A stretch of 64,000 nucleotides of DNA from Pseudomonas sp. PB101 (GCF_009764265.1 NZ_RWIR01000016.1:1-64000), one strand, 5' to 3'; positions 48,488-60,200 are shown, counted from the first letter of the stretch. A program made the numbers and translations. The notes: generated by a model from the sequence alone, not told the origin.

Positions 48488-49101
48488 GCGGCTTGCTCCT
48501 GTGGATTCCACGGATCAGCCACCAGAGTGGCTTGGGTGGCATTTTTCAGCAGGACCCGCGACGAAGCGCCGGCCCATTCGCGCAAGGCAACGGCGCCAAG
48601 CGGCGTCTGCAATTGCAGGTCCACGCGGCACACGCTTGTGTCGAGAACGGCCACCAGCGCCTGGGCATCGACACGACTCAACGGACTCGGCGTACGCAGG
48701 ATCAGGTCGAGGTCGCTGCCCTCGTGCAAAGCGTCAAATCCACTGGCCAACTCGAACCCGGCACTGCCGCTGACACCCCAGGCCCAACCACAGTCATCAA
48801 GGTGCGAGCGCAGTTGCGCCAAGGCCCGCAACGCCGGGAAATCACGCTGGCCTTGAACATGGCGGAGTTCTTCCGGCCGCACCTGCCGGGTGATGGCGGC
48901 GACGTCCATGAAGGTTGCAAATCGCTGCTCGCGCAACGGCCCGCGCACGCCCACCGCCACCTGCCCCGCCGCGCTCAAGGCGCGACGGACCACCACCGGC
49001 TGGCCGGCACTGATCGACTCGACCACCCACGCAGGCGCATCCGCAGGCAACTGCTGCGGGGTCATGCCCCACAGCAGGTCGTGAGCCAGTAGCGTGCTCA
49101 C
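48484..49101 (-). CDS. mdcG: Phosphoribosyl-dephospho-CoA transferase (MdcG)
   Basis: Enzyme of 205 residues that attaches 2'-(5''-triphosphoribosyl)-3'-dephospho-CoA to the Ser of MdcC. The pattern GSDLDLILRTPSPLS shows the nucleotidyltransferase Asp pair. The start is a GTG: both 49104 and 49101 are possible, and 49101 forms a GTGA overlap with the mdcE stop, as in mdcG/mdcH. The C-terminus ends in NPQEQAA. It belongs to the mdc operon. Confidence 0.92.
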   Translation of the reverse strand: MSTLLAHDLLWGMTPQQLPADAPAWVVESISAGQPVVVRRALSAAGQVAVGVRGPLREQRFATFMDVAAITRQVRPEELRHVQGQRDFPALRALAQLRSHLDDCGWAWGVSGSAGFELASGFDALHEGSDLDLILRTPSPLSRVDAQALVAVLDTSVCRVDLQLQTPLGAVALREWAGASSRVLLKNATQATLVADPWNPQEQAA

Positions 49102-49901
49102 CACTGCGCTCTCAGCAACTGGCGAACCTTGCTCGATGCCGCACGATTGCTCGCACCGAGGCGGCCGCTCAGATCACGACCACCGGCGGCCACATCGCCA
49201 ATCGCCTGATGCAGGCAATCGGTCACCCGCGCCAGATCCGCCGCAGTCGGCTGTTCGATCTGCTCCACCGACAGGGTTTCCCACAGCAATCCGAGGCTGG
49301 CATAGCTGTCGATGTCGTAGGCCATCGGCGGCACGCTGGCCGCCAGGGCTTCGAGCTCTTCGACACTGCGCAAGGTCACCCGCGCCGCCGACGCCTTGCC
49401 CATCGCATGCACCATCACCCCCGGATCGCGCAGGGCGATCAGGCGATTGGCCTGATAACCGTGGGCCAGAAACGCCCCGGACATGGCTTTGCCCACCAGC
49501 AAACCGATGACCGCATGGCCGGCCAGGCGGGCACGGGCATAGCTGTCCGCCGCAGCGGCCAGCGCCTGATGAATGCCCAGGGCTTCCTCGCGTCGACCGT
49601 AGGCCTGGCTCGGCACGTCGACGATGGCGATCAGGGCGCGTTTGTGTGCCTTGTCCTGATCGGCGGCGATGACTTCATCCACCGCCTTGGCCAGACCCCA
49701 GCCTTCAAGCAGCCCCACCTCGCCGTTGCGGGCACGGACGAAGCGGTTTTGCGGGTCAGCCACTACCGCGATGAAACGCACAGGCTGATCGCCCAGCGTA
49801 CCGTCCGCGACCTTCAACGACGCCGACAAACCCTCGAGCGCTTTCGCCCCGGCACTCAACGCGTTGAACCAGTTCAGGCCTCGCAGGGAATACGAACTCA
49901 T
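49098..49901 (-). CDS. mdcE: Malonate decarboxylase subunit gamma (MdcE)
   Basis: One of two subunits that decarboxylate the malonyl-carrier thioester, 267 residues, with a carboxyltransferase (crotonase-like) fold. ADPQNRFVRARNGEVGLLEGW and VDVPSQAYGRREEALGIH are characteristic, and GKAMSGAFLAHGYQANRLIALRDPGVMVHAMG includes the oxyanion region (key part GKAMSGAFLAHG). ATG 49901 overlaps the mdcD stop in ATGA. It works with MdcD as a heterodimer. Confidence 0.94.
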   Translation of the reverse strand: MSSYSLRGLNWFNALSAGAKALEGLSASLKVADGTLGDQPVRFIAVVADPQNRFVRARNGEVGLLEGWGLAKAVDEVIAADQDKAHKRALIAIVDVPSQAYGRREEALGIHQALAAAADSYARARLAGHAVIGLLVGKAMSGAFLAHGYQANRLIALRDPGVMVHAMGKASAARVTLRSVEELEALAASVPPMAYDIDSYASLGLLWETLSVEQIEQPTAADLARVTDCLHQAIGDVAAGGRDLSGRLGASNRAASSKVRQLLRAQW

Positions 49902-50749
49902 GGGCGTTCTCCTTGGTACAGATCGCGAACCACGGACGGCTCGATTTGCGGTTCGGCATCCAGACGCGCCAACCGTTGCAGGAACAGTTCAGCCTGATGA
50001 CTGCGCGGTTGCGCCGGCAAACCTTGCTGGAGTAACTCGCCCACCTGCTGGCGGATCTGCGCCACGTCGTCGGCAACATAGCGATCCACCAGACCACTGG
50101 CGAAACGTTGTTCGCCACCGGTCAGGCTCCAGATGAAGGGCCGATCGCGGGAGTCGTATTCCTCGAGTCCGGCCTCCTGCTCGATCACCTGCGGACCGTT
50201 CAGGCCGAGTCGCGCCTCCTGGGTCACCAACAGATAACTGCACAACCCGGCGGCAATCGACATGCCGCCAAAGCAACCGACGCTGCCCGCCACCACACCT
50301 ACCACGGGCTGGTACTGCTGCAAATCGACAATCGCCGCGTGGATGTCGGCAATCGCCGCCAGGCCGAGGTTGGCTTCCTGCAAGCGCACGCCACCGGTTT
50401 CCAGCAGCAGCACGGCGCGGGTCGGGATGCCGTTGCGGTTGTCTTCGGCGGCCAGTTCCAGTGCGCCGGCAATTTTTGCTCCGCCGACTTCACCGAGGCT
50501 GCCGCCCTGGAACGCACCTTCGATGGCCGCAATCACCACCGGCAAACCATTGAAGCTGCCCTTGGCGATGACCACGCCGTCATCGGCTTGCGGCACCACG
50601 CCCTGGCGCGACAGCCATGGCGACATGATGCGCTGGAACGGGTCGAGCAGTTCGCGGAAGGTGCCGGCGTCGAGCAGGGCCTTGGCCCGTTGCCGGGCAC
50701 CGAGTTCGACGAAGCTGTGCTTGTTCAGCAGGGATGCGCTGTCAGTCAT
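49898..50749 (-). CDS. mdcD: Malonate decarboxylase subunit beta (MdcD)
   Basis: Partner subunit of MdcE, 283 residues, carboxyltransferase fold. It opens with SFVELGARQRAKALLDAGTFREL, then AIEGAFQGGSLGEVGGAKIAGALELA (key part FQGGSLGEVGGAK), and has VGVVAGSVGCFGGMSIAAGL in the active-site strand. The start at ATG 50749 overlaps the mdcC stop by 8 bases; the longer frame to 50896 runs inside mdcC and is rejected. Confidence 0.94.
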   Translation of the reverse strand: MTDSASLLNKHSFVELGARQRAKALLDAGTFRELLDPFQRIMSPWLSRQGVVPQADDGVVIAKGSFNGLPVVIAAIEGAFQGGSLGEVGGAKIAGALELAAEDNRNGIPTRAVLLLETGGVRLQEANLGLAAIADIHAAIVDLQQYQPVVGVVAGSVGCFGGMSIAAGLCSYLLVTQEARLGLNGPQVIEQEAGLEEYDSRDRPFIWSLTGGEQRFASGLVDRYVADDVAQIRQQVGELLQQGLPAQPRSHQAELFLQRLARLDAEPQIEPSVVRDLYQGERP

Positions 50750-51041
50750 GGCCGATCTCCTCGAAGCCCTGTTCCAGGCGCAAGCGCACCACGCCGGGTG
50801 TCGCGCCGAAATCATGGATGTCGATATCCATCGCCGGCGGCGTCTGGCCGTCGAACATCCGTGCGAACAGATGCTGCCAGCGTTGTTCACTGCCATTGAC
50901 CGAGGTCTGCACGTTGATCGTCAGCTTGCCGGCCTGGCCCGGTTCGATCAGCACTTCCAGATCGCCAGAGCCGACACAACCCACCAGGGTGCGGCCGCGT
51001 GGCGGCTGCCCGGCGGGGAATTCAAAAGATAAGGTTTCCAT
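50742..51041 (-). CDS. mdcC: Malonate decarboxylase acyl carrier protein (MdcC)
   Basis: Carrier subunit (delta) of 99 residues. Ser25 in GCVGSGDLEVL is the site of the triphosphoribosyl-dephospho-CoA prosthetic group, at the same number as in Klebsiella MdcC as I recall it. Malonyl and acetyl groups are passed through this thiol. ATG 51041 shares its A with the mdcB stop (TGATG), so translation is coupled. Confidence 0.94.
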   Translation of the reverse strand: METLSFEFPAGQPPRGRTLVGCVGSGDLEVLIEPGQAGKLTINVQTSVNGSEQRWQHLFARMFDGQTPPAMDIDIHDFGATPGVVRLRLEQGFEEIGHD

Positions 51042-51916
51042 CAAAACGCTCCCTGGATAAGGCCGTCGCCAGACTCGATACGGTCGATGAACAGGCAGGC
51101 TGCGAGCAGGTCGGCAGCACCGCCGGGCGAGGCATTCAACGCGATGAGTTGTTGGTCCAGCGCATGCAGGCGGCGACGCCCGGCGAGGCTGGCACTGCCA
51201 CCCGCATCGAGCACCGCCCGGGCACCCTCCTGCATGGTGTGCAGGCCTTCTTCACCGGCGCGGTAAAGCACACAGGTGTCGGCCAGATTGGTCATGATCG
51301 CCAGCAGCGCATCGAGCCGGGCGTTATGTTCGCCATGACCGGCGGCGCGGCTGCGAAGCAGTTGTGGCAGGGCACGTTGGGTCACCGCCGGGAACCCCAG
51401 TTGCGCCTCTTCACGGGCGCCGCGAGCGCCGTAACGTTGGGCGACTTGCGCACCGTGACTGAGCGGGCGTGGAGCAAAACGGTCGTCGAGCAGGGCCAGC
51501 CGCGCAGCACGTATCGCCACGCTGTTGGCATTGCAGGATTGAGGTTCCAGTGCTGCGGCAGTGATCAACAGGCCCAAGGCCCAGATCGCACCGCGATGGG
51601 TGTTCACGCCACCGGTGGTGCCGAGCATCGCCTGCTCGCCTTCGCGACCGATGCGGCCCACGGCTTCGCGCAGCGGCAAGCCGACTTCGCCGAACTCGAT
51701 GGCGGCTTCCGCCATTTCTTTAAAGGCCGGCCACAACGACAACGCCGAAGCGTGCATCAGCCCCAGGTGCAAATCGGTGTGGGCGCCATTGCCGCGACGG
51801 TCGACCAGTGCCGGTTTCGGCGACAGGTCAGCCTCGTCGATCAGTGCATCCACCGCCAGGTCCGCCAGTCGTTCGGCCAGGCTCAGGTTTTTCGGTTGCA
51901 GGTTAAGTGCGTGCAT
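51041..51916 (-). CDS. mdcB: Triphosphoribosyl-dephospho-CoA synthase (MdcB)
   Basis: Enzyme of 291 residues that makes the prosthetic-group precursor from ATP and dephospho-CoA, a CitG relative. [19 protein letters not shown] is the CitG-family signature (Pro-x-LVD, with NGAH), followed by [14 protein letters not shown]. The region [22 protein letters not shown] is a second mark (key part [10 protein letters not shown]). ATG 51916 overlaps the mdcA stop as TAATG. Confidence 0.94.
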   Translation of the reverse strand: MHALNLQPKNLSLAERLADLAVDALIDEADLSPKPALVDRRGNGAHTDLHLGLMHASALSLWPAFKEMAEAAIEFGEVGLPLREAVGRIGREGEQAMLGTTGGVNTHRGAIWALGLLITAAALEPQSCNANSVAIRAARLALLDDRFAPRPLSHGAQVAQRYGARGAREEAQLGFPAVTQRALPQLLRSRAAGHGEHNARLDALLAIMTNLADTCVLYRAGEEGLHTMQEGARAVLDAGGSASLAGRRRLHALDQQLIALNASPGGAADLLAACLFIDRIESGDGLIQGAF

Positions 51917-53586
51917 TACCAGCTCCTGAACTTGGCGGGCGGGTTGTAGAGGCCACCGGACCACTCCACCAGATCGGCCACGCTTTTCGCCGCGAGCAAC
52001 TCGCGAGTGGCGTCGGTGCGGCGGATGCCGAGGTCTTCGGGCAAGGCGATCAGACCTTCGCGGCGCATGCGCGCAGTGTCTTTGGGGTTGTGACGCAGGC
52101 CGATGGCGGTCACCCCGGCGACGGCGGCGATCATCGCCTGGCGTTCTTCCAGCGAGCGCGCCTTGTACAGGTAGGCGATGCCTTCTTCGGTCAACAGGTG
52201 GGTCACGTCGTCGCCGTAGACCATGATCGGTGCCAGCGGCATGCCGCTTTTTTTCGCCACATCAACGGCATCGAGGGTTTCAACGAAGGTCGGCTTGCCG
52301 CCCTCCTGGAAGGTCTCGACCATCTGCACCACGAGTTTCTTGCCGCGTTCGAGCATCGGCTCGGCCACGTCGGTATTGCGCATATCGAGCCAGGCTGGCG
52401 TGCCGTGGCGACGACCGCGCGGGTCGTGGCCCATGTTCGGTGCGCCACCGAAGCCGGCCAGGCGCCCACGGGTCACGGTGGAGGAATGGCCGTCGCCATC
52501 GACCTGCAACGTCGCGCCGATGAACAGGTCCACCGCGTATTGCCCGGCCAGTTGGCTGAACATCCGGTTCGAACGCAGGGAGCCGTCGCGCCCGGTAAAG
52601 AACACATCCGGCCGCGCCGCAATGTAGTTCTCCATCCCTAGCTCGGTGCCGAAGCAATGCACGCTTTCGACCCAGCCGCTTTCAATCGCCGGGATCAGCG
52701 TCGGGTGCGGGTTGAGCGTCCAGTTGCGGCAGATCTTGCCTTTGAGGCCGAGGGATTCGCCGTAGGTCGGCAGGATCAACTCGATGGCAGCGGTGTTGAA
52801 GCCGATGCCGTGATTGAGCGACTGCACGTTGTGTTTTTCGTAGATCCCGCGGATCGCCATCATCGCCATCAGCACGTGCACCGGCTTGATGTGCCGAGGG
52901 TCGCGGGTGAACAGCGGTTCGATGTAGAACGGCTTGTCGGCCACCACCACGAAGTCGACCCAGGAGGCGGGAATGTCGACCCGCGGCAGGTCGCTGACGT
53001 CGTCCACCAGTTGATTGACCTGGACGATGACGATGCCGTCGCTGAAGGCCGCCGGTTCGATCAGTGCCGGGGTGTCTTCGGTGCTCGGCCCGGTGTAGAT
53101 GTTGCCGGCGCGGTCGGCCATGAACCCGGCCGAGAGCACGACGTTGGGAATCAGGTCTACCACCAGCCGTGCGTAGAGTTCGATGTAGGTGTGGATCGCG
53201 CCGATTTCCAGCAGGCCGTCTTCGAGCAACTGGCTGATGCGCAGGCTTTGGGTGCCGGCAAAAGAGAAATCGAGCTTGCGGGCGATGCCGCGTTCGAACA
53301 GGTCCAGGTGCTCGGCGCGGCCGACGCTGGGCATGATCATGTGCAGGTCATGCAGCTTCGCGGGGTCGGTCTTGGCCAGGGAACGCGAGAGGAAATCCGC
53401 CTGCTTCTGGTTGTTGCCTTCGAGCACCACACGGTCGCCCGGCAGGATCAACGCTTCCAGCGCCGCGACGATGTTGTCGGTGGGCAACACCACACCGTCG
53501 GCAAGACCTCGCACCAGCTCGAGACGCCGCTGCTTTTCGCGGCGCCGCCGCGTCCATCGCGAGTCGGGGGATATTGTTGTTGTCAT
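51916..53586 (-). CDS. mdcA: Malonate decarboxylase subunit alpha (MdcA)
   Basis: First gene of the operon, 556 residues. MdcA is the acyl-carrier transferase that swaps acetyl for malonyl on MdcC, so that malonate is activated without CoA cost. [19 protein letters not shown] near the N-terminus, [29 protein letters not shown] (key part [14 protein letters not shown]) and [21 protein letters not shown] identify the family. I start at ATG 53586 ([11 protein letters not shown]), with GGAG upstream; the frame continues to 53646 in leader sequence. A small hairpin covers the ribosome-binding site. Confidence 0.95.
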   Translation of the reverse strand: MTTTISPDSRWTRRRREKQRRLELVRGLADGVVLPTDNIVAALEALILPGDRVVLEGNNQKQADFLSRSLAKTDPAKLHDLHMIMPSVGRAEHLDLFERGIARKLDFSFAGTQSLRISQLLEDGLLEIGAIHTYIELYARLVVDLIPNVVLSAGFMADRAGNIYTGPSTEDTPALIEPAAFSDGIVIVQVNQLVDDVSDLPRVDIPASWVDFVVVADKPFYIEPLFTRDPRHIKPVHVLMAMMAIRGIYEKHNVQSLNHGIGFNTAAIELILPTYGESLGLKGKICRNWTLNPHPTLIPAIESGWVESVHCFGTELGMENYIAARPDVFFTGRDGSLRSNRMFSQLAGQYAVDLFIGATLQVDGDGHSSTVTRGRLAGFGGAPNMGHDPRGRRHGTPAWLDMRNTDVAEPMLERGKKLVVQMVETFQEGGKPTFVETLDAVDVAKKSGMPLAPIMVYGDDVTHLLTEEGIAYLYKARSLEERQAMIAAVAGVTAIGLRHNPKDTARMRREGLIALPEDLGIRRTDATRELLAAKSVADLVEWSGGLYNPPAKFRSW

Positions 53587-53591
53587 GACCA

Positions 53592-53615
53592 CTCCACGGG
53601 TTCGCTGTCGTGGAG
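53592..53615 (-). promoter_or_regulatory. Hairpin over the mdcA ribosome-binding site
   Basis: On the mRNA strand CTCCACG and CGTGGAG pair with a 10-base loop, and GTGGAG is the ribosome-binding site of mdcA. Pairing could limit translation of the first mdc gene. Confidence 0.45.
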
Positions 53616-53699
53616 CTACCTTAGGAGTGTTGGGTGGGGGCATCAATCAAGCAGAGTGGTGGATCGTTACGCTTAGGGTAATGGTTGTCTGGACTGACG

Positions 53700-53775
53700 C
53701 CATCGCGGGCAAGCCCGCTCCCACAGGTTTTGTGTTCACCACAGATCAACTGTGGGAGCGGGCTTGCCCGCGATG
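53700..53775. repeat. REP doublet between mdc and chp clusters
   Basis: Arms CCATCGCGGGCAAGCCCGCTCC and its complement around a ~30-base spacer. Confidence 0.93.
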
Positions 53776-53804
53776 AGGCCGGTCAAATCGCCGCTGAATC
53801 GGGA

Positions 53805-54266
53805 TCAATTGATCAACCCGGCATCCACCAACAACCCCTCCAGCGCCAACAAATCCGGCACCTTGGCCACCTGCTCGCCCACCTGCACCGCCGCCTGCTC
53901 CAGCGCACACAACGGCACGTCCACATAACTCAACTGGCTGTCGAGCTTGCAGGAGCGCGGAATGCCCTGCACCAGCAGCGCGATGAATTTCAGTTCGGGG
54001 CGCCCGCCGAGGGTGTTGAGGATGACAATCCGCGCACGCTCGCCAATGACGATTTTCTGCCCGCAGGCCGACTCGAAACTCAGCAGCGGAATCTGCCGGT
54101 CGCGCCACGTCACCAGGCCCAGGTACCACGGCGGCGTGTCGAGGTCGAAGGTCCCCGGTGGCTGGTAATCGATCAGCTCGGCAACGGCGACGTTGGGCAG
54201 GATCAGGTTGCGGTCGGCCAACGGCAGCAGCAGGCCGGTGAGGTTGCTGGTGCGGTGCTCAAGCAT
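53805..54266 (-). CDS. chpC: CheW-like protein of the Pil-Chp cluster (ChpC-like)
   Basis: CheW-fold adaptor of 153 residues that would help link receptors to the kinase ChpA. LTGLLLPLADRNLILPNVAVAELIDY and PPWYLGLVTWRDRQIPLLSFE are typical CheW strands. It begins 8 bases inside the end of chpA, so translation is coupled. In P. aeruginosa a chpB methylesterase gene lies between chpA and chpC; here it is missing. The name chpC rests on position and fold. Confidence 0.82.
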   Translation of the reverse strand: MLEHRTSNLTGLLLPLADRNLILPNVAVAELIDYQPPGTFDLDTPPWYLGLVTWRDRQIPLLSFESACGQKIVIGERARIVILNTLGGRPELKFIALLVQGIPRSCKLDSQLSYVDVPLCALEQAAVQVGEQVAKVPDLLALEGLLVDAGLIN

Positions 54267-57200
54267 GGGTCTTGCTCCACAAGGCGATGCTTTCGAGCAG
54301 CACCGATTCCTGGTACGGCTTGCCAAGGTAGTCGTTGACGCCGATGGCCATGGCCCGATCGCGGTGTTTCTGTCCGGTACGGGAAGTGATCATGATGATC
54401 GGCAGGTGTTGCAGGCGTTCGTCGCTGCGCACCTGGGCCGCGACTTCGAAGCCATCCATGCGCGGCATCTCGATGTCCAGCAGCATCAGGTCAGGCATGT
54501 GCTCTTCCAGCAGCAGCATGGCATCGACCCCGTCCTTGGCGGTCAGCACGCTCATGCCGTGGCGTTCGAGCAAGCGGCTGGTGACCTTGCGCACGGTGAC
54601 CGAGTCGTCGACCACCATCACCAGCAGCGGCCGATGCGGTTCGGCCTCGACTTCCTGCCCCGCCGGACGCTGGGGTACGCGGGCCTGCATGGCGCGGATC
54701 GGCGCCAGCAAATCCAGAATCAGCACCACCCGGCCATCGCCGAGAATCGTCGCCCCGGACACCCCTTGCACCGCGGCAAACTGTGGCCCCAGGCTCTTGA
54801 CCACGATCTCGCGGGTGCCGGCCATGGCATCCACCTGCACCGCGATATGCCGTTCATTGCACTGCACCAGCAGCACCGGCAACGGCAGGGTCTGGCCCAA
54901 CAGTTTCGGGCGCGGACTGGTTTTCAGCAGCTCACCCAGATAGCACAGCTCGTAACGTTGCCCGGCATATTCGTAGGTCGGCGAATCGAAACGGAAATAC
55001 CCTTCGAGCTCAATGGGCAGCACGCGAACAATGCCGTCGATGGTATTGAGCGGGATCGCGTACTGGTCCTCGCCGCACTGCACCATCAGCGCCCGGTTGA
55101 CCGATACGGTGAACGGCAGGCGAATGCGAAAATGCACGCCCTGCCCCGGCACCGAGTCGATGCTCATGGTGCCGCCCAGTTGCCGCACCTCTTCGTGCAC
55201 CACATCCATGCCGACGCCGCGCCCGGATATCTGGGTGATTTTCTCGGCGGTGGAAAACCCCGGTTGCAGGATGAACTGCAACACGTCGTGATCACTGATG
55301 ATGCTGTCCGGAGCGAGCAGGCCGCGCTTGATCGCCTTGCGCCGTACCGCGTCCAGCGGCACACCGGCGCCGTCGTCGCGGATGTCGAAAATGATGTCGC
55401 CACCTTCGCGCAGCAGATCGAGGGTGATCCTGCCCTTGGCCGGTTTTCCCGCCGCCAACCGCGCCTCGACGGACTCCAGGCCGTGGTCGACGGCGTTGCG
55501 CAGCATGTGCTCCAGCGGCGCGGCCATGCGTTCGAGGACGTTGCGATCCATCTCGCCTTCGGCGTTATCGACGATGAAATCCACGTCCTTGCCCAGCTCG
55601 CCGGCCACCTGCCGGACGATGCGCTGCAACCGCGGGACCATCCGTTCGAACGGCACCATGCGCGTGCGCATCAGGCCTTCCTGCAATTCGGTGTTGATGC
55701 GGCCCTGCTGTTGCAGCAGGTTCTCCGCATCATGATTGCGTCGCTCGAGGGTTTCCTTGAGGTCGAGCAAATCCGAGGCGGATTCGAACAACGCCCGGGA
55801 CAACTGCTGCAACTGTGAATGGCGGTCCATTTCCAGCGGGTCGAATTCTTCGTAGCCCAGGCGTTCGGCGTCGACTTGCTGGCGGCTGAGGATCCGTCCC
55901 TGGGTTTCGGTATCGAGGCGGCGCAACTGGTCGCGCATACGCTCGATGGTGGTCTCCATCTCGCTCAGGGCGATGTGCGCATCGTTGACTTGCTGTTCGA
56001 TGCGGCCACGGAAAATCGATGTTTCACCCGCCAGGTTGACCAGGTCATCGAGGAGCTCCGCCGAGACCTTGACCATGTCTGCCCCGGCATCGGACGGCGG
56101 CGCCACCGGTTCGGCCTTGGGCGTGACCGGCGGTGCAACCGGTGCGTGGGCTTCAGGCACGGTCGGGTGGCTGAAGTTCTTGATCGCATCGATCAAGCGG
56201 TCGGCCGGCGGCATCGGCTCACCGGCGCGGGCCGCGTCGAGCATTTGCGCCAGGCGGTCATGACTGCGTTGCAACAGGGCGAACAACGCTTGCGTCGGTT
56301 GCAGCACGCCGGTGGACAGGCCTTCGTAGAGGAACTCCAGTTCATGGGCCAGATCGCCAATCGCGGCGATTTCCACCATGCGCGCACCGCCCTTGAGGGT
56401 ATGCAGGTCGCGCAGCAGGGTTTCCACTTCCTGACGACTCGAAGGCTGGGCCTGCCAGCGCTCCAGCGCCGCCCCGGAGCTTTCGATGATGTCGAAACCT
56501 TCCTCGAGGAAGATCTCCAGCAACTCCGGATCGTGTCCGGCCGAGTCGTTATCGGTCGCTTGCCGGGCCGCCTCGGCGACACCCGCATGACCTTGACGGT
56601 AGGCACGAATGGCTTCGATCAGCTCGAGGGAATCGTTCAGTGGCTGATGGCGCTGCAACTGTTCAAGGTACAACGCCAGTCGCTCATGGCTCTGTTGCAG
56701 CAGCGCTGCCAGTGCATCACTGAAGGCGTATCGACGGTCCACCAAGCCTTGGTAAAGGCTTTCCAGTTCATGGGCCAGATCGCCGACCGGCCCGACTTCG
56801 GCCATGCGTGCGCCGCCCTTGAGGGTGTGCAAATCCCGTTGCAGGGACGACAGTGGCGCGGCGTTGTCCGAGTCGCGCAACCAGCGCTGCAAGGCCTGAC
56901 CGGCGCTTTCGAGGATATCCACTGCTTCTTCGAGGAAGATCGCCACGATTTCATCGTCCACACCGACAACACGGTCCTCTGTAGGAGCTGCGGTGCGGCG
57001 ATCCGACTTGCCAGCGAAGGACTCACCGGCGCCGCGTTTATCCAATGACAACGCGTCATCGTTAACGTCCATCGCGAGCGGGCTCGCTCCTACAAGGGGT
57101 AGCGTGTGTTCCAGATCGGCGGTGGCTGCGCCCAGTTCGCGGATGCTCAGGGTGCGGCTGCCATCGCTGCGGATCAGGCCCATCGCCGACGGGTCGAGAC

Positions 57201-60200
57201 TCTCGTCGAGCAGCTCGCGCAAGGCTCTGATCCGTTGCGGCTGCGGGCTGACTTCCTGGCCGGCGGCCAGTTCGTCGAGCATGTTGATCAGCGCTTCGTG
57301 GGCTGCCTGTGCTTCATGGAAAAAGCGCTCGCTGACCGCGAGGCTGCTTTCTTCCACCGCACCGTAGAGGTCGAGCAACGCTTCGCACAGCTCATCCACC
57401 GGGTGCAGGTCGGCCAGATGGGCGCCTTCGCCGAGGGTGGTCAATTCGTCCAGCAGCGCGCTGAGTTCCTGACGTTCGCCGGGGTGTTGCTGCCAGCGTT
57501 GCAACAGGCTTTCGGCGTCCAGCAGGATGTCCATGCCTTGGGCGAGGAAGTTGTTGATCAGCTGCGGGTCGCGCTTGATTCGCAGTCCGGTGTTTGGTGT
57601 GTTCCGCAGGTTTTCCAGACGCTCGGCCAGCAGTGCCCTGGCGCGTTCGATCAAACTCCGCGCACCGGGGATTTCCGCCAGCGGATCGCGTTTGAGCTGG
57701 CGCAAACCAAGGCGGAACAGCCCTTCTGCCTCCAGTAGCAATTCGACTTCATCCAGGTCCAGCGCGATCAGGTGCGCCTTGTATTCCCGGGCCAGTTGAT
57801 CCAGCGGTGCGGCCAGTTCGGCAATCGGCAAGACACCGGCCATGGAGGCGCTGCCCTTGAGGGTGTGCAAGGCGCGCTGCAACTCATCGCTGGCCTGCAA
57901 CGGCACATGTTCGGCGGCTTGATCGAGGAAGCGATTGAGGCTGCCCAAATGGGTTTCGGCTTCTTTGCGGAAGATCTCCAGCAATAGCGGGTCGAGGGCC
58001 GCGACGTCTTGGGTATCCTCATCGGACACCGGTTCATCGCCCTTGGCCAAGGCATGAGCGCGGGCGGCCAACTGATCGACATCGTTGCGCTGACGCTGGG
58101 CATTGGCGGCGTATTCAGCCACCAGTTCCGGCAGCAGATGCAGCACATCGCCGATCAGTTGCTGCACCGTAGCGCCAGGCTCCACGCTGTTCTCCAGTAC
58201 GCGGTTGAGCAGGTTTTCCACGGCCCAGGCCAACTCGCCCAAGACCAGAGCGCGCACCATGCGGCCACTGCCCTTGAGGGTGTGGAAGGCGCGGCGAAGC
58301 TCGCTCAGGGCCGAGTGGTTGTCAGGGTTGACCGACCAGCGCGGCAAGTACTCGCGGAGGATCTCCAGGACTTCGTCGGTTTCCTCGAGGAACACCTCAC
58401 GCAGCTCCTCGTCCACCGGCTCTTCGCCTGCCGGCGGCGGCAGCAGGCTGCCCGGGGTGTTCAGCGCGGGCGGGTTCAGGCTCGAAACCGGGCTGGCGAG
58501 CACATCGGCCAAGGTCTGGACGATCTGCGGATCATCCAGCTCCTGCATCATCTGCATGACCTGGGCTTCGCTCGGGTTGAGCACATCCTCCAGCACCGGC
58601 ACATGTTGCTCACTGGGGAAAAACCCGAGGCTCGCCAGGCTTTTTTCCGCGACGTCGAGCAGGTTCTCACCCTGCGCCTGCGGGTCATCGCTGAGGCGTT
58701 CGAGGTAGTACTCGATGCTGGTAATCACGTCGGCCAGGCTGTCCAGTTCCTGCCAGCCCGGTTGACCCGGCTCGAGCAACAGGTGCTCGCGAATGAAGTG
58801 ATTGCAGGTTTCCACCAGGCTCGCCGCCCGGCTCAAGGGAATCATCGCCAGCGCGCCACGTACCTGCGTCAGCAAAGCCGGCAGCGCCTGCAAATGCTGG
58901 CGGTCCCAGTCGGCGTCGATGTAGTCGACGATCATGTCCTTGGCCTGCTGCAAGCAGATGCGGGCCTCCTTGATCACGATCTGGTGGATCTGCGTCAGGT
59001 CGGTGGTCGGCAGGCGGTTATCGTCCTGGCTTTCCGGTTCCACGGTGCCGACCATGCCGGCCAGCGTCGCTTCGACGTACAACAAGGCCCCGGCAACGTC
59101 CATGAGAATGGCATCGTTGGGCTCGCGCTGGCCCTGAGCGAGGCTGAGCACCACCGCCAATTGATCGATGATCACCTTGCGCGGCTGGCCGAAGCCCAGG
59201 ACCGCCAGGGTATCGGCGATTTGCCGCAGCGGTGCCAACAGGCTGTCGAGGTCGGAGGTGTGCTGGCGGTCACTGCGCACGAACAGGTCCAGACGTTCCT
59301 TGACCCGTACCAGCTCTTCGCACAGCGCGGCCAGTACCGAGCGCATGGCGTCACGGTCGGGACCGGCCAGCCGCGCGCGTTCTTCATCGACCATCGCGCT
59401 GTCGGGCAGCGCGTCGTCCAGTGAGTAGCGTTCTTTCATGGTCAGCATCTGCCCGGTGGGATGTTCAGCCTTGGCTATGTAGAACAGCAAACTCTTGAGC
59501 AACTCCGGCGGGGCCGGTTGATTGATACCCTGCATGCCTTGTTCGAGCAGGCGCTTGAGTTCCTGGTCGGCATCCTTGAACAGACTGCGCAAGGCCGGGC
59601 TGTTGGCAATCGCACCGCCCCGCATGCCTTCGACCAGCGCCGATGCCACCTGCCACAACGGGCTCAGGGGCGCATTGGCGCACAGCGCTTCGAGACGGGT
59701 GAAGACCTTGGCCAGGTAATCGAGGTTGGTGTCGTTGTCTTGCTCACGCAGGAAGCCGACCAGCGCCATTTGCAGCATCTGCCGCAGCTTGCGCAGCACA
59801 CCGGGCAACTCGGCCGGTTCCAGCTGCGCCAGCGTTTGTGCGTCCAACGCTGGCAACTCGGGCAATTGCGGGCTGAACAGGCTGGTTTCCGACAACAGGC
59901 TTTCGCCACGGGCGCTGCGCAGGTCGTTGATCAACGGCAACACCACCAGCGGCAAGTCGCGGCGCGCGCCTTGCACGCGGTCCAGGTAGATCGGCAGCTG
60001 CCCAAGGGCCTGCATCAACAGGTGAAAGCCCTCGTCGCGATGGCTGACACGGTTGCCCTGCAAGGCCATGGCCAGTTGTTCCATTTCTTCGGCGAGCAAC
60101 GCCGCGCCGTAGAACTCGACCATCTGCAAACTGCCGTGGACCTGATGGATGCACGCCAGGCAATCGTCGAGCGCATGCGCGGCCTGCGGGTCATCGAGCA

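Noticed and set aside
54193..55818. 541-codon plus-strand frame opposite the 3' part of chpA
   Set aside because: chpA domains and motifs are clear on the minus strand; the opposite frame shows only composition bias.
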